DNA of 64,000 bases from Cytidiella melzeri. Lineage: Eukaryota > Basidiomycota > Agaricomycetes > Polyporales > Irpicaceae. The notes below the pieces were generated by a model, which was not told where the DNA came from, ran no database searches, and saw only the letters and a list, made by a program, of their open reading frames with translations. The translations under genes and the position numbers were made by a program. Position 1 is the first letter of the stretch. Each line of letters opens with the position of its first letter. Below, one piece after another: positions 31,612-41,966 of the stretch. Where the stretch lies: assembly GCA_022592445.1 (NCBI GenBank), contig JABYQR010000071.1, positions 62,001 through 126,000 on the forward strand. Direction: 5' to 3'.

Positions 31612-31834
31612 TTACAGTGTGCAGTGGTCAAAAGCTGGCGTTACATTACAGTCTCCTCCTCGCCTGTTACAATGAGGCACACAGAAAATGCTATCAGTCT
31701 CCGACAGCTTTAGTTGTCGATAGTAGACGAGATTAAACTTACTCGAGAAGTGCGTTGGCTTCAGGAACGGGGGCCGCGAAGGCGACAGTAGCGAACAGCG
31801 CGGCAACGAGGAAGACGACGGCCTTGAACTGCAT
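31612..31834 (-). CDS. Small secreted two-Cys peptide precursor, copy A
   Basis: Exon 1 is 31834-31743 and exon 2 is 31663-31612, with a 79-nt intron (GTAAGT..CAG, 31742-31664); 47 residues in all. The N-terminus MQFKAVVFLVAALFATVAFA is a textbook signal peptide. The remainder is short (APVPEANALLER, then GGDCNVTPAFDHCTL) with two Cys that could form one disulfide and an NVT sequon. A TATA-like element (TACATAAAGG on the minus strand, about 31998-32007) lies upstream. I recognise no family. The last residues are CTL, which is not a CaaX box, so a mating pheromone is unlikely. An inverted paralogue is at 36402-36928. Confidence 0.75.
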
Positions 31835-32059
31835 TTCGAAGAAATAAGATGGGGTAAGGGTGGTTTGCGTGAAAGTTGGCTGGCTAGAGAGTCAAATTCA
31901 AGTTGAGTGCGCTGGGATACAAAGGAAATTTGTACTGGGCTGCTCACGTTTTTCGAAAGAGTGGGTTGTTGCTGAGGATTATTCTGCCATTGTCGACCGC
32001 CTTTATGTACCTTTCTGGAGGCCATCCGACGGCCCACGGCCTGTGATAACGCGCCATCG

Positions 32060-33342
32060 TATCAGGAAACGAATCAAAGCCTCCGAGTACCCAGGAACGC
32101 TCTGGAGCAGCACTGTTGATAGCTCGGTGAACTTTACGCTGTGTCTTGATGTTCTCCATGTGAGCATTCGCCTGAACTGTGTTTCCAACTTGAGGAACGA
32201 TTGTGTATGCGTGTTTTGAAACCGTCTGAGACTGACTCGGAGATTCACCACAGCGACTACTCATCGACTCGGATGTACTCCTCACTGGCGGCAGCCGCAG
32301 ATAAGCAGTGATGTGCTCATAATTGACTGGGCTGTTTTCATTGATCCTTGTCAAACCCGGAGTCAGTGGATGTTTTGGCAGACTACGGAGCGCATGTTCG
32401 GATGCAGAGGTAAATTCCATGGGTTTGCAGTTTCATGTATTGACGTGCGAGACCCACTCCGTGATGAAAAGGAGATGATAAGGACTTCAAAGGAGCGCTG
32501 GCTTCGGCGAGGAGTCGTGCAAGATTTAGGGTAAGGGACTTGGGGGCGATATATTGAGAAGCCGTCAAGATGGGCATCTTGACGAACTGCAGCATCATAG
32601 GGAGGTCAAGGATTTTGGCAAGTTCCTTCGTGAAAGATTTCACGTTGAATTCAACCTACGCACCGATCGATGTGCAGTTTCTCTCAAGAAAAGTAAATTA
32701 CCTTCAGCATACCCGTCAGCGTCGAAAGGTGGCAGCTGCCAAAACTGGCGGCGTAGTCTGAGCGTCGCCACGATGACACGTATAGGTACAGGAGTCTTGG
32801 ACCAGTCGTATACGCCAAGGAAGAACTCAAGCATGCCAGTGACGTGAATGTTGTGCCACGAACCGCAGCTTTTACTGCTGACCGTATGTAGGCAGGACTT
32901 CGTAGCTCTCGGTAAAAGACTCCTTCGATATCGAGGCGAACTATGAACACGTGCGATATGGTCACCAGTTAGGTCTGTGTCTCCACCGCCAGCTGCACCT
33001 TTGCCACCTTCGTTCTTGCCTCTGCTGTTTGCATCATCCTTGTGGTGTCCAACTCACTCCTCGCAATCGTATTCAGGCATGGTGGTCATTGAGACGAATC
33101 TGTGTGAGTTATTACTTTCGACGTTTATGATGGTGGTTCAACCGGCAGTGTTATTCTTACTTGCCTGATTTGGGCATCTCATGATAGGTCAGAATTGGCG
33201 CTTGCCACTGGCTCAGAGTCCGAGCTGAACTGCTCAGGCTGCCACTCCCCACTACCTACAATTCCCACCTTTAGCTCACTATCTGAGAGCAGTCGAGGCT
33301 CACAGATTGCATTCAACTTATCCTGTGTGAAGGGTGATTTGC
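32060..33342 (-). other. Region with coding-like minus-strand fragments, unresolved
   Basis: Several open fragments on the minus strand could be exons, for example one with MLEFFLGVYDWSKTPVP and LPPFDADGYAEG ending at a GTAATT donor (about 32845-32690), and another with VKSFTKELAKILDLPMMLQF (about 32650-32530). A short fragment MPEYDCEE before a GTGAGT donor lies near 33080. They may belong to one multi-exon gene of unknown function or a decayed one. I recognise no domain and cannot fix exon borders. Confidence 0.35.
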
Positions 33343-35271
33343 ATGGAATGCCCGAATTGCGAACTGAAGCAGCGTCAGTTTTATTGTGAAAACTGTCTGA
33401 AGCAGCAGTACGTACCTTGCACAGTATTCGCCACTGCGGTTTGCTTACTGTTGTACCAGTTTGTCTTCATTTCGCCAGCAAATAACTCATGTTTCAGCTG
33501 AACGTGATGCGCATGTTGGAGCGGCCCAACGTTCTCTCATAACCGTCGTAGATCCAGCACGTTTGCGACGGGCGGATGTCAAGAATAGCGAGGAAAGAGT
33601 ACGTGAAATATGGGAGGGTTTGGCCAAGGTGAGGGAAGCCAACGAGAAGGGTGAGTATAAAGGCCTGCACGAGTCTAATGTCATTCATCGTCTTTGTAGC
33701 TCGCGATCGTATACAAAGTCTGCGAGACGACCTGGCGGCAAGACGACGCACTCTTGCAGTGGCCTCGACAATAACATCATACTCTTCATCTTCTCTCGCG
33801 TCACAATCTGCGTCACCGACGTCTGTCTCATCGGGGTCTCCTGCAGCCCAGCGTTCAAGTTCGATCCTTGAACGTTCTCCGCCTCAGGTACCTTCAACCC
33901 CCGTTCGCCCCTCGCCCTCTATGCCAGTGTCAAGGAGCTCTCAGCCATTTCCCTCTACGTCACCTCAAAGTGCTCGTGGAATATTATCACGAAACGTATC
34001 CGCTCAGCCGGGTTCTGCATCTCCGCCTGGGTTCTCCCCGTTCAATCGTACTTCGCCTTCAGCAGCTAAGTCTGGAAATGCTGCCAACAACCCAGAATAC
34101 ATATTGGCGCGACAAATTGAAGAAGCAACATATCAGCTCACAGAGTTGTCTGATACCATTGCTCGCGCGCGCTCTGGTCTTGTTCAAGAGCTGGTCGAGG
34201 TCTTCAGTGTAGTTGAGGTGAAGCGTTTGCAATGCATGTAGTGTTCTGTATCTGACATCTCTAAGGTTGGCGGAAGACCTCCTGTAGGTGGAAAAGCTGG
34301 TACGAAGGGCGAATGGACTGTCGGAGGGCTTGTTCTACCTGTTCCCGGTGACATGCGACGTATGCACAATCGCAATGCGTTTCCGAATATGAAGCTCACC
34401 GATCATACAGGTTATCCCCCGGATCACATCAATGCTGTCATTACGCACACTCTCCATTTCCTGTCGCTTCTCGCTTTTTATCTTGGTATCAAGCTGCCGT
34501 TTGAAGTACTCTGGAGTCGTTCTTCCACGCCTCCGTCTTCCTCCTCTACTGTATATGGACAAGATAATCGACCGAACGGTCTTCTTGGAGTGGGCACTCC
34601 GTGGATAGGTGCCACAAAAGGTAGTGAGAGTGGCGGATGGGCTCGGTATGCGCACGCGTCTGATCATCCCGGCTCAGTACTCTGACATAATCACAGGTGG
34701 TATACGAAACATCCTTTGCACGTCTCTGCAGCGCCGCCATCTAATCCTCCATCCGCTCTCGCAATGACAAGACCGTCAAGTCAGTAATCTTCTGTTAGTT
34801 CACCAGGGCTTACGTTAACAGGAAATCCAGTCCAATCTCTGGAAGAATCTCAGGTGGAGGAAGAGTCAAGTACATCCGCGAGCGGGAGCTCATTCACTAC
34901 TGCGTTGGCCATGCTGCTGTATAACGTGTGCTATCTTGCCCACACGCAGAACGTCGATGTGCCATTGGCGCAAGCAGGCGAAGCACTGAACAATCTCTGG
35001 GCAGTGTGCTGTAGCCCGGAACTGGGAAAGTGAGCATACTCTAGCAGCACCTATACCAAGCCTCATATTCATATCACTTTGAAGGCGTTCACATGCGACG
35101 AACCCTCTGCTACTTGCGCCCACGCAACCGACGTTCCCACTTGAATTTACCCAGCTCCTCCAGGCCACTGCTGCGAACCCGTCTCGCACTCGTGCCCGTC
35201 TCGCTGGCGCTAGGGTGCGCGTACGAAGCGATGCGATTATTGAAGAAGACGATGGTTGGGATTTGGTTTAA
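33343..35271 (+). CDS. ATG14: Atg14/UVRAG-family autophagy protein
   Basis: Multi-exon. It starts MECPNCELKQRQFYCENCL, the paired-Cys N-terminus typical of Atg14. A helical region follows (AERDAHVGAAQ, WEGLAKVREANEKG), then a Ser/Pro-rich linker, then the conserved core: KGEWTVGGLVLPVPGDMRR, INAVITHTLHFLSLLAFYLG, IKLPFEVLWSR. The C-terminal part has LAMLLYNVCYLAHTQ and LNNLWAVCCSPELGK, ending EEDDGWDLV and TAA at 35269-35271. Clear introns occur at about 33656-33700 and 34216-34263. Atg14 is the phosphatidylinositol 3-kinase complex subunit that directs Vps34 to autophagosome formation; the related Vps38/UVRAG acts at endosomes, and I cannot fully exclude that. An in-frame stop near 34786 may lie in an unrecognised intron. 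Confidence 0.8.
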
Positions 35272-35439
35272 TTGTCGCTGCCATCTTGTCAACTGTGTTC
35301 AGTGGCGTCGGAGCCATTTCGAGATTTGCAAGCTGTATGTATAATTACATCGCATTGATTTCACTGTTGTAGCATAGCTATATGGCTCATGTATCTTTTT
35401 CCTCAGATGTCGACCTTGAGACCGTGAGCCGATGCTCAC

Positions 35440-35700
35440 GACGGCATAATCCTGCCTTGCGGGCGCCGAGCGCCACAAAGGCTCCAACTTCCGTCCATCA
35501 CGTGTTGAGTCGGGGGTGCTGCTGCACTATAAATATAAGAACACTGCCACTGTTATCAACCCGATGTTCGGTACTACATGCGAAGCGAAACAACCCTGCA
35601 GCTTTGGAGCATCATGATGACCCTATCGAGTTCGAGGAACGGTTGTTATATCTTGTCTCAATTTGTCAATTAAGGGACGCGAATCTGATTGTTATAACAG
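35440..35700 (+). repeat. Orphan copy of the OMT 3'-flank repeat
   Basis: It shares blocks with 37180-37360 (CTGCACTATAAA, then ATGACCCTATCGAG and GAACGGTTGTTAT-like) and with 38970-39010 (CCTTGCxGGCGCC, CGCCACAAAG). The other two copies lie beside the two O-methyltransferase genes, so this one may mark a lost third copy. Confidence 0.55.
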
Positions 35701-35942
35701 TTCTAAACATGTTGCCGTTTCAAGTTGACTTCGGAATACGTAGGAAATCGAAAGACATCGCAGGTGGTAGGGTCTTCAGCGCTTGACAATCTCGAGGAGC
35801 GGCTTCAACTTGTAACAGCCGAGACGGCTGTCTTCTCAAGAGCACACTTCCCTCCCACGGCAATTGTTTTCCGCAATCAGTTGTGTTCATTCCTTGGTTT
35901 CCGTAAACAAACCGAGTCCATGTGGGTAGTCTTGGTCCCAAA

Positions 35943-36083
35943 CGCCTAGCCTCTAGGCCTGCATACTTTCCTTACTAGGCAGGAGGCAGCAAAAAATGAC
36001 ACAAAGGTACGAAGGGTTCTTCTTTTTCGTCTGCTGTCTCCTGCCTGTTTGAGAAGGTAAACCAGGCGTCTGAGGCCGAGACT
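35943..36083. repeat. Imperfect 140-bp snap-back hairpin
   Basis: GGCAGGAGGCAGCA (about 35980-35993) pairs with TGCTGTCTCCTGCC (about 36035-36048). Partial pairing extends outward to CGCCT (35943) and AGGCG (about 36066-36070). It could be a small MITE or fold-back element, or a transcribed hairpin. No target duplication was recognised. Confidence 0.5.
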
Positions 36084-36230
36084 ACCGTGTGTAGGCAGGG
36101 AGAAGCAATACGCAATTCAGCCACGCAGTTCACTTTGGAACAACAACGCAGGCGAATCCCAATCCCAATTTGAAGAGCGGCATCTTCCGGCAGACTGTGG
36201 GCCGGCGCATGGCATGGCCTTCCACTGAAA

Positions 36231-36240
36231 GGTATATAAA
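36231..36240 (+). promoter_or_regulatory. TATA box of peptide gene copy B
   Basis: GGTATATAAAGG lies about 170 bp upstream of the coding start position and corresponds to GGTACATAAAGG in copy A. Confidence 0.6.
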
Positions 36241-36401
36241 GGTTGTTGACAATGGCAGGATATCCTCAGCAACATCCATCTCTTTCTCACAACGTGAGCA
36301 GCCCACTTCAGTTCCATCCTTTCCACGCACTCAACTTCACTTTGACCCCTCTAGCCAGCCACCTCACGCAAACCACCTTACCCCATCTCATTTCCATCGA
36401 A

Positions 36402-36928
36402 ATTCAGTTCAAGGCCGTCGTCTTCCTCTTTGCGCTGTTTGCTACTGTCGCCGTCACGGCTCCCGTTGCTGAAACCAACGCACTTCTTGAGTAAGTCTGT
36501 TCGCTCTGTTGTAACCCTGGCCACAGGGCCACAACGAGTACAGTTACCTATTCAGGACGTTGCTTACATAAACATTCTTCCTCTCTGTTCTCACCTTCCT
36601 ATTCGTCCCCGCCGAGCCTCTGACGTTCATATATAAACCTCGCCTTCAACGTCGACGGACTTCATTCCCTTTGTCCCGACGTTGAAGGTACGCCCACTTA
36701 TCATACACATAACTATCTGCTGATTCCCTCTGATTCCCTTTGTCCCGACGTTGAAGTTTACAACAATATATCTCGTGCTAGTTTCCGTTTTCGAGTGTTT
36801 CCCGCTGCCGCGGGTTTCCATCTGTTGGTGGCAACTGTCAGAGACTGATAGCGTCTTTTGTGCCTCATTGTAACAGGCGAGGAGGAGACTGCGGTGTAAC
36901 GTCAGCTTTTGACCACTGCACACTGTAA
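36402..36928 (+). pseudogene. Small secreted two-Cys peptide, copy B (start codon lost)
   Basis: An inverted paralogue of 31612-31834. Exon 1 is 36402-36490 and exon 2 36877-36928; the 386-nt intron is enlarged against 79 nt in copy A. The ATG of copy A is ATT here (36402-36404), so the signal peptide cannot start at the usual place. An upstream in-frame ATG would give a long N-terminal extension. Exon 2 is intact (GGDCGVTSAFDHCTL), splice sites are kept and the TATA box is better than in copy A. The intron insertion carries the 24-bp-class repeat CTTTGTCCCGACGTTGAAG twice (about 36669-36687 and 36738-36756). Confidence 0.7.
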
Positions 36929-37476
36929 TCTCTCTCTCCGACATCCTTTATCGGGGATGACGGTCACGAGGCTAGTACTAGTAGCTTACCAACTCCGTGG
37001 ACGAGTACCATCGCAACGTTGTACAAGAGCTCTCTGAATGATCCTACTTTTCTTGCCTGTCTAAGACGATCCGTATAACTACAAGCTGGATGTTTTTGCG
37101 CTTCCACCGAGTAAAGTCAGGGATCAGTGTACAGTGTACACCGTGACTGAAGAAGTACTGGCTTTTTGATCCGGCAGCGTCGTGGCGTTATGAGCGTTTA
37201 TATGCGCCGATCAGCATTCGGAAGCGCCGCTGCACTATAAACAATAAATGTTTAAAAACGCGACGTTTGACACTACATACAAGCCACAGTGTCTTTGCTC
37301 AGTCTAACCATGACCCTATCGAGCTTGAGCGGTTATTGTACATGATTTCAAATAACAAGCATGCGGTCGGTTACAATACGTGGGATGGAAACAGAGCAGT
37401 AGCATCCCTTACGATCCGGAGTATGAATAGGCAACTGTCTTTGACTTCTGAAAATCTTCATCTCCAAGCTTTCAGC
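36929..37476. other. Intergenic region with OMT 3'-flank repeat
   Basis: No gene supported. From about 37180 it matches the 3' flank of the second O-methyltransferase (39130-39294) and the orphan copy near 35500. A TATA-like CTATAAACAATAAATG is at 37234-37250. Confidence 0.5.
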
Positions 37477-38470
37477 AGGCACGGCCACTAGCTTCGAGCC
37501 TTGCGAAACTACTCCACCTGCGAAGTGAACACGAGCAAGCTTCCAGCCACTCTTTTCGAACAGCTTCTCGAACTGGTTCACGGTACGCTCGGTTGAGTTA
37601 AGCATATTCAGCATCTAACAAGCATAGGATAAGCGCGTCTTCGACTGGGAGAACTAAGCCCAACTTGCCTGCATGTTAGAGAAGTACGGAGAAACGTTAC
37701 CGCGGTTGGCGAGTAGAGGAGGTGGGATAGGATCTCTCGTGACGCCCGGAATACTGTTCGTCTGCTCTGGCGGACTGCAGGCGTATGATTTGATACCATC
37801 ACTGACGAGAAGCTGAGTGGTCGTGGCGGCAGCGCTGCGCAGCTGGCGCAAAACTTTGATGGCATAGTCATCCGACCAGTCGTGCAAAATGCACCGCATC
37901 ATAAAGACAGCGGGTCCTTTGATTGGCTGAGGTGTGAAGAAGTCATGCTCTGAAAGAGTTACAGCGTGAAGCGGGGCAGTGAAGATAAAAACTGTAGGAG
38001 CTTACCTTGCAAGACTACGCGGCCTGAAGAGATTGCTGTGGGCATGGCTTCCTTCCAGTACTGAACAAGGCGAACATGTCAGTCAAATCTCAAAGACGCA
38101 ATACTGATTGTGCGCCCTACGCTCGGTGCACTTTCTGATATGACAGAATGCCGGTCTTGCACGACAGACTTCAGGTGATCAAAGGTTTTCGCTAGGACCA
38201 TGGACTGCGAGCCGACTCCGCCGCCGACGTCTACCACCACAGAATCATGTGACAACGCCTCCCAGTCAAATCCTTCCACAGATCAATCAACATTCGCACA
38301 TACGAACAAACGAACGAGAATTTCGTTCTGGGAACTAACCGTCAATGAGAGCCTGGGGGGAAGTAGAGCTGTTCAGTCCAGTCATTGCGTTCCCAAATCG
38401 GCAAAGTATCAGTGAGTTCTCAGGTAACTCGGCCTATTCCCAGAATGGGACCATATCCCCTTCGTTGGGT
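37477..38470 (-). pseudogene. O-methyltransferase copy A, truncated and broken
   Basis: The minus strand carries the C-terminal two thirds of a plant-type (family 2) O-methyltransferase: ELPENSL, RFGNAMTGLNS, the SAM-binding VVVDVGGGVGSQSMVLAK, then MMRCILHDWSDDYAIKVLRQL with the catalytic His region, and SQGSKLVAVPA. Compared with copy B (39295-41240), a TAG replaces the Trp codon in the FWEWAE motif near 38436. The N-terminal dimerisation exons are missing, and the stop codon after VPA is lost. It is adjacent to an unrelated coding fragment at 38473. Confidence 0.85.
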
Positions 38471-38472
38471 AT

Positions 38473-38826
38473 TCATCTTGTTCTGGGCGTGTCATTGAAA
38501 ACCACATCGACCTTGGCAACGACGTGTTGGCCTGACATGAAAAATCTCATCTGCTGTCCCCTGCGAATGGTGCGCTTGCCGGAGTCGTCATAGTACTTCG
38601 GTTTCAGCAAAGTCGTAAACCGGCTCTGCAACTCGTAACAGAACATCGTTGAGGTTGGGAGAAAATAACACTCATCCCGAGTCAACGCAACCTCCATACC
38701 CGGCTCTTCAAGTTGTTCATGAGATACGGCCGGATGAGGCAGATTCTCGACGCCGAAGAACGTGGTGACATTGTTAACGGTGTTGATGCCGGCTGGGATG
38801 TCGAGCGCACAGAGTTGGCTGTCCAT
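38473..38826 (-). pseudogene. Unrecognised gene fragment next to OMT copy A
   Basis: An open minus-strand stretch with protein-like composition (CALDIPAGINTVNNV, LPHPAVSHEQLEEPG, GQQMRFFMSGQHVVAKV). No start or stop context of a complete gene. It lies exactly where copy A loses homology to copy B, so a rearrangement joined two sequences here. Function unknown. Confidence 0.45.
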
Positions 38827-39294
38827 CCGGTCGCCACCCTGCAGGGCTATCCCATGAGGTAGGCAATGTAGCTATCTTATGGGGAGAGGAGCAGTCTTGG
38901 GCGACGACGAGTCAGAGTAAATAGTCCAGACGGAAAAAAGTCCGAGTCAAACGTTACCTGCCACCTCTGCCTTGCAGGCGCCAAACGCCACAAAGACTTA
39001 AACCTCCCATTAGAGGCGGCGGAAGTGACGCTGGAACCACTGCTTGACATTCGGAGATATACCCCGCTAAGCATGTTTGACAGTACTTCCAGGCCAAAAA
39101 ACCATTGCGAACATGCATAGTATAGCTATAACCTATCTTACTCGAGGAACAATACTCGAAATGACAAGCATGCGCAGGCAGTCGAAGATCATACCAGAAG
39201 AGAAATAAACACAGAGCAACAGCATCCTTTGTAACCCAGAATATAAACAGAGCATTGTCTTTCAACGTTGACACTTCAAGTGCACAACAAGTCT
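38827..39294. other. Intergenic region downstream of OMT copy B
   Basis: It holds the third copy of the flank repeat (about 38965-39010 and 39130-39294), including CCTTGCAGGCGCC. No gene supported. Confidence 0.45.
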
Positions 39295-41240
39295 TTATGC
39301 AGGCACAGCTACTAACTTCGAGCCCTGCGAGACCAACCCACCGGCATAGTGAACTTGAGCAAGTTTCCAGCCACTCTTTTCGAACAGCTTCTCAAACTGG
39401 TCCACGGTACGCTCAGAGGAATTGAGGATGTTCAGCATCTGACGACATAGATGAGCGTTTGAAACCGTTGACTTGGGAGGAATCAGCCAAACTTGCCTGC
39501 ATGTCAGTCAAGTACGGGACAACGTTGCCGCGGTTGGCAAGCAGAGGAGGTGGGAAAGCAGCCTCCGTGGTGGCACTAACACTGTTCATGTTCTCTGGGG
39601 GAGTGCAAGCGTACGACACAATGCTATCTCCGATGAGAAGCTGAGTGGTTGTGTCGGCAGCACTGCGCAGCTGGCGTAGAATCTTGATTGCATAGTCGTC
39701 CGACCAGTCGTGTAAAATGCACCGCATCATGAAAACAGCGGGTCCTTTGACTGGCTGGGGTGCGAAGAAGTCATGCTCTAGAAAAATTCTACATCAAATG
39801 GGCGTGAGGTCAACATGATGTAGGAGATCACCTTGCAAGACAACGCGGCCTGAAGAGATTGCCGTAGGCATGACTTCCTTCCAATACTAATCAAGGCAAA
39901 GGTGTCAGTCGAATATCAGAGACGCCAAATTAATTGTGCGCCCTACACTGGGTGCACTTTCTGATATGACAAAAGGCCGGTCTTGCACGATGAACTTCAG
40001 GTGATCGAATGTTTTGGCGAGCAGCATCGACTGCGAACCGACTCCTCCGCCGACGTCTACAACTACAGAATCCTTTGGCAACGCCTTCCATTCAAACCCT
40101 TTTACAGACAAATCAACATACGCAAGAACATAGAAAACCCCTCCCTGTGGAGCTGACCGTCAATGAGAGCCCTAGGAGGAGTAGCACTGTTCAGTCCGGT
40201 CATTGCGTTCCCGAACCGGCGCAGTCTCAGTGAGTTCTCCGGTAACTCGGCCCATTCCCAGAACGGGGCGTTGGTATTGAACGCTTTCTGCATAGAGGTC
40301 TGCGTTGGCTCGCCAGAGGTGGACCAAGAGGGGTCCGAAATTGCTTCTTGAAGGTACCCAGTAGACTTCATGCATTCATCAGTTCTGCGATAAGCGACAT
40401 TTGGAGTTAAGTACGATGCAAAACAAGCGATGTAGTGGTACGCACGAGTGGGCAACGAGAGCTGCTATGCCAGATGTGTGATCATACTTCGAATCTGGGC
40501 TGGAGGTCTCTATGTAAGCCGAATCTAGGAACACCGTACAAAACACGTACTCCGCGAGGATTGCGTCTAACGGCTTTCCAGTGTCCAATGTAGAGGAGAT
40601 AGCATTGTTGACGAACGTATCTGGAGAGACTTCCCGGAAAATGTGCTGTGTTGCAAGAGTACGCAGGATTCGGGCTAGTGGCGACTCGGTAAACCGTATT
40701 CTTGAGTGCCAAGACGTACATGTCACACACCTAGCTTTTCATGATTGATTTTTGTCGGAGCCGCTATGTCGCGTACATGAAGACCCTAGCAATGTTGTCA
40801 GTCCCAGTCACAAGTGCCAATAAATGGTGCGCACCTGTGGGCCAGCATCTCTGAGGATCTCTACTACGTGGTTCTCTACGGCAACCCTCATGCACGCTGG
40901 AAGGTGAAACTTTATCGACATACATCAGTACAAGTACAAGCGTATCCGGATACCAAAGACACCAAGACACACATACCTGAAGGGCGGTTGCTACAGCACT
41001 GACAGGCGGAGCTCGTACAAATGCAGTTAGCTGAGCAGCAGCAGCAACTATGATATCGCCTGCTTCCTGGACTTCCGGGGACATACGAATACCCTCCGAT
41101 TGCGGGTTGAATGGTTTGTGCAACGCAGGGAACGGTTGGTTGGCTGTGATACATGCTTTCTCAATGCTATCTGCTGAGGTTTTGATCAATTTGACGAGAG
41201 CATGTAGCTCTTCTAGTGAGGCGTGGATCGCGTCGGACAT
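39295..41240 (-). CDS. Family 2 O-methyltransferase, copy B
   Basis: Multi-exon. The start MSDAIHASLEELHALVKLI is at 41240 and exon 1 ends at a GTATGT donor (41240-40977). Later exons give RVAVENHVVEILRDAGPQ, the dimerisation segment LARILRTLATQHIFREV, then MHEVY-like and FWEWAELPENSL, VVVDVGGGVGSQSM (SAM binding), EVMPTAISSGRVVLQ, HDWSDDYAIKILRQL (catalytic His) and a C-terminus ending SQGSKLVAVPA with TAA at 39297-39295. These enzymes methylate hydroxyls of small aromatic or secondary metabolites using SAM; the substrate is unknown. The exon 1/exon 2 junction does not keep phase with the acceptor I can see, so that border is uncertain. A TATATATA lies at 41363-41370 upstream. Confidence 0.82.
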
Positions 41241-41966
41241 TTGAGATCTACCAACGTCAATCAAGTAAGCCGCGGTTGTAGCCAATACTATGCTACGTAC
41301 GTTGACGATGAGACTGGTGGGATAGGGAAAGGACTGCTGAGGGGTAGATGAAGAGTGTGGATTATATATAGGCTTGGTCAGGGGTGTGTTAGCAATACAC
41401 AATCGAGAGTGTACCCACTATTGCGGCGCGATTATGTTTAGCTTGTAGATAGGAGCATGCCTCCGAGCATAAGCCTACGCGGGAGGAAAAGACGCAAGTG
41501 GGGCGGAAAACGGGTGTTCTGCGTCACCGGCTAGGAGCTAGGAGGCTAGAAGGTGGGAGCTCGCTCGATGAGCACACCAGTGCTAAAACAAGATATGTTG
41601 CACTGTTGCGCTTGCGATACTAAGCGGTCCAAGTGTACCGGTACCGGTATGGCCAGCATGCTGCTTTCGTATCATGGTCTTGCGGCCTCGTGCATATGAA
41701 TGAGAGGCCAATGCACTCGCTCGTAACACGTTGAATCAGCAATCCATTGTGACGAAGGCGGTCTTCATTATTAATGTTTATACGTGAGTGTAACGGTACC
41801 TGGAAGACAATTGCTTGGTATTAGTCTGGCGACTCTACTGACAAAGCACGGAGATTACTTGCGGATGAACCGACGGCAGATGGACGTTCGAGCTAGGTAC
41901 GTACTCCATCACACAAGCGCAAGTGAGTGGCGCCCGTCAGAGAGATGAGCGGACTGTACACGCTGT
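41241..41966. other. Intergenic region with TATA box of OMT copy B
   Basis: TATATATA at 41363-41370 is about 125 bp upstream of the OMT start on the minus strand. Otherwise nothing recognised; GGTACCGGTACCGG-like sequence at about 41636-41649 is a short palindrome. Confidence 0.5.

Noticed and set aside
31612..31834. Basidiomycete mating pheromone precursor
   Set aside because: Pheromones are not secreted via a signal peptide and end in CaaX; this peptide has a signal sequence and ends HCTL with Cys at -3.
41636..41649. GGTACCGGTACCGG palindrome as a regulatory site
   Set aside because: Short, isolated, no gene context.
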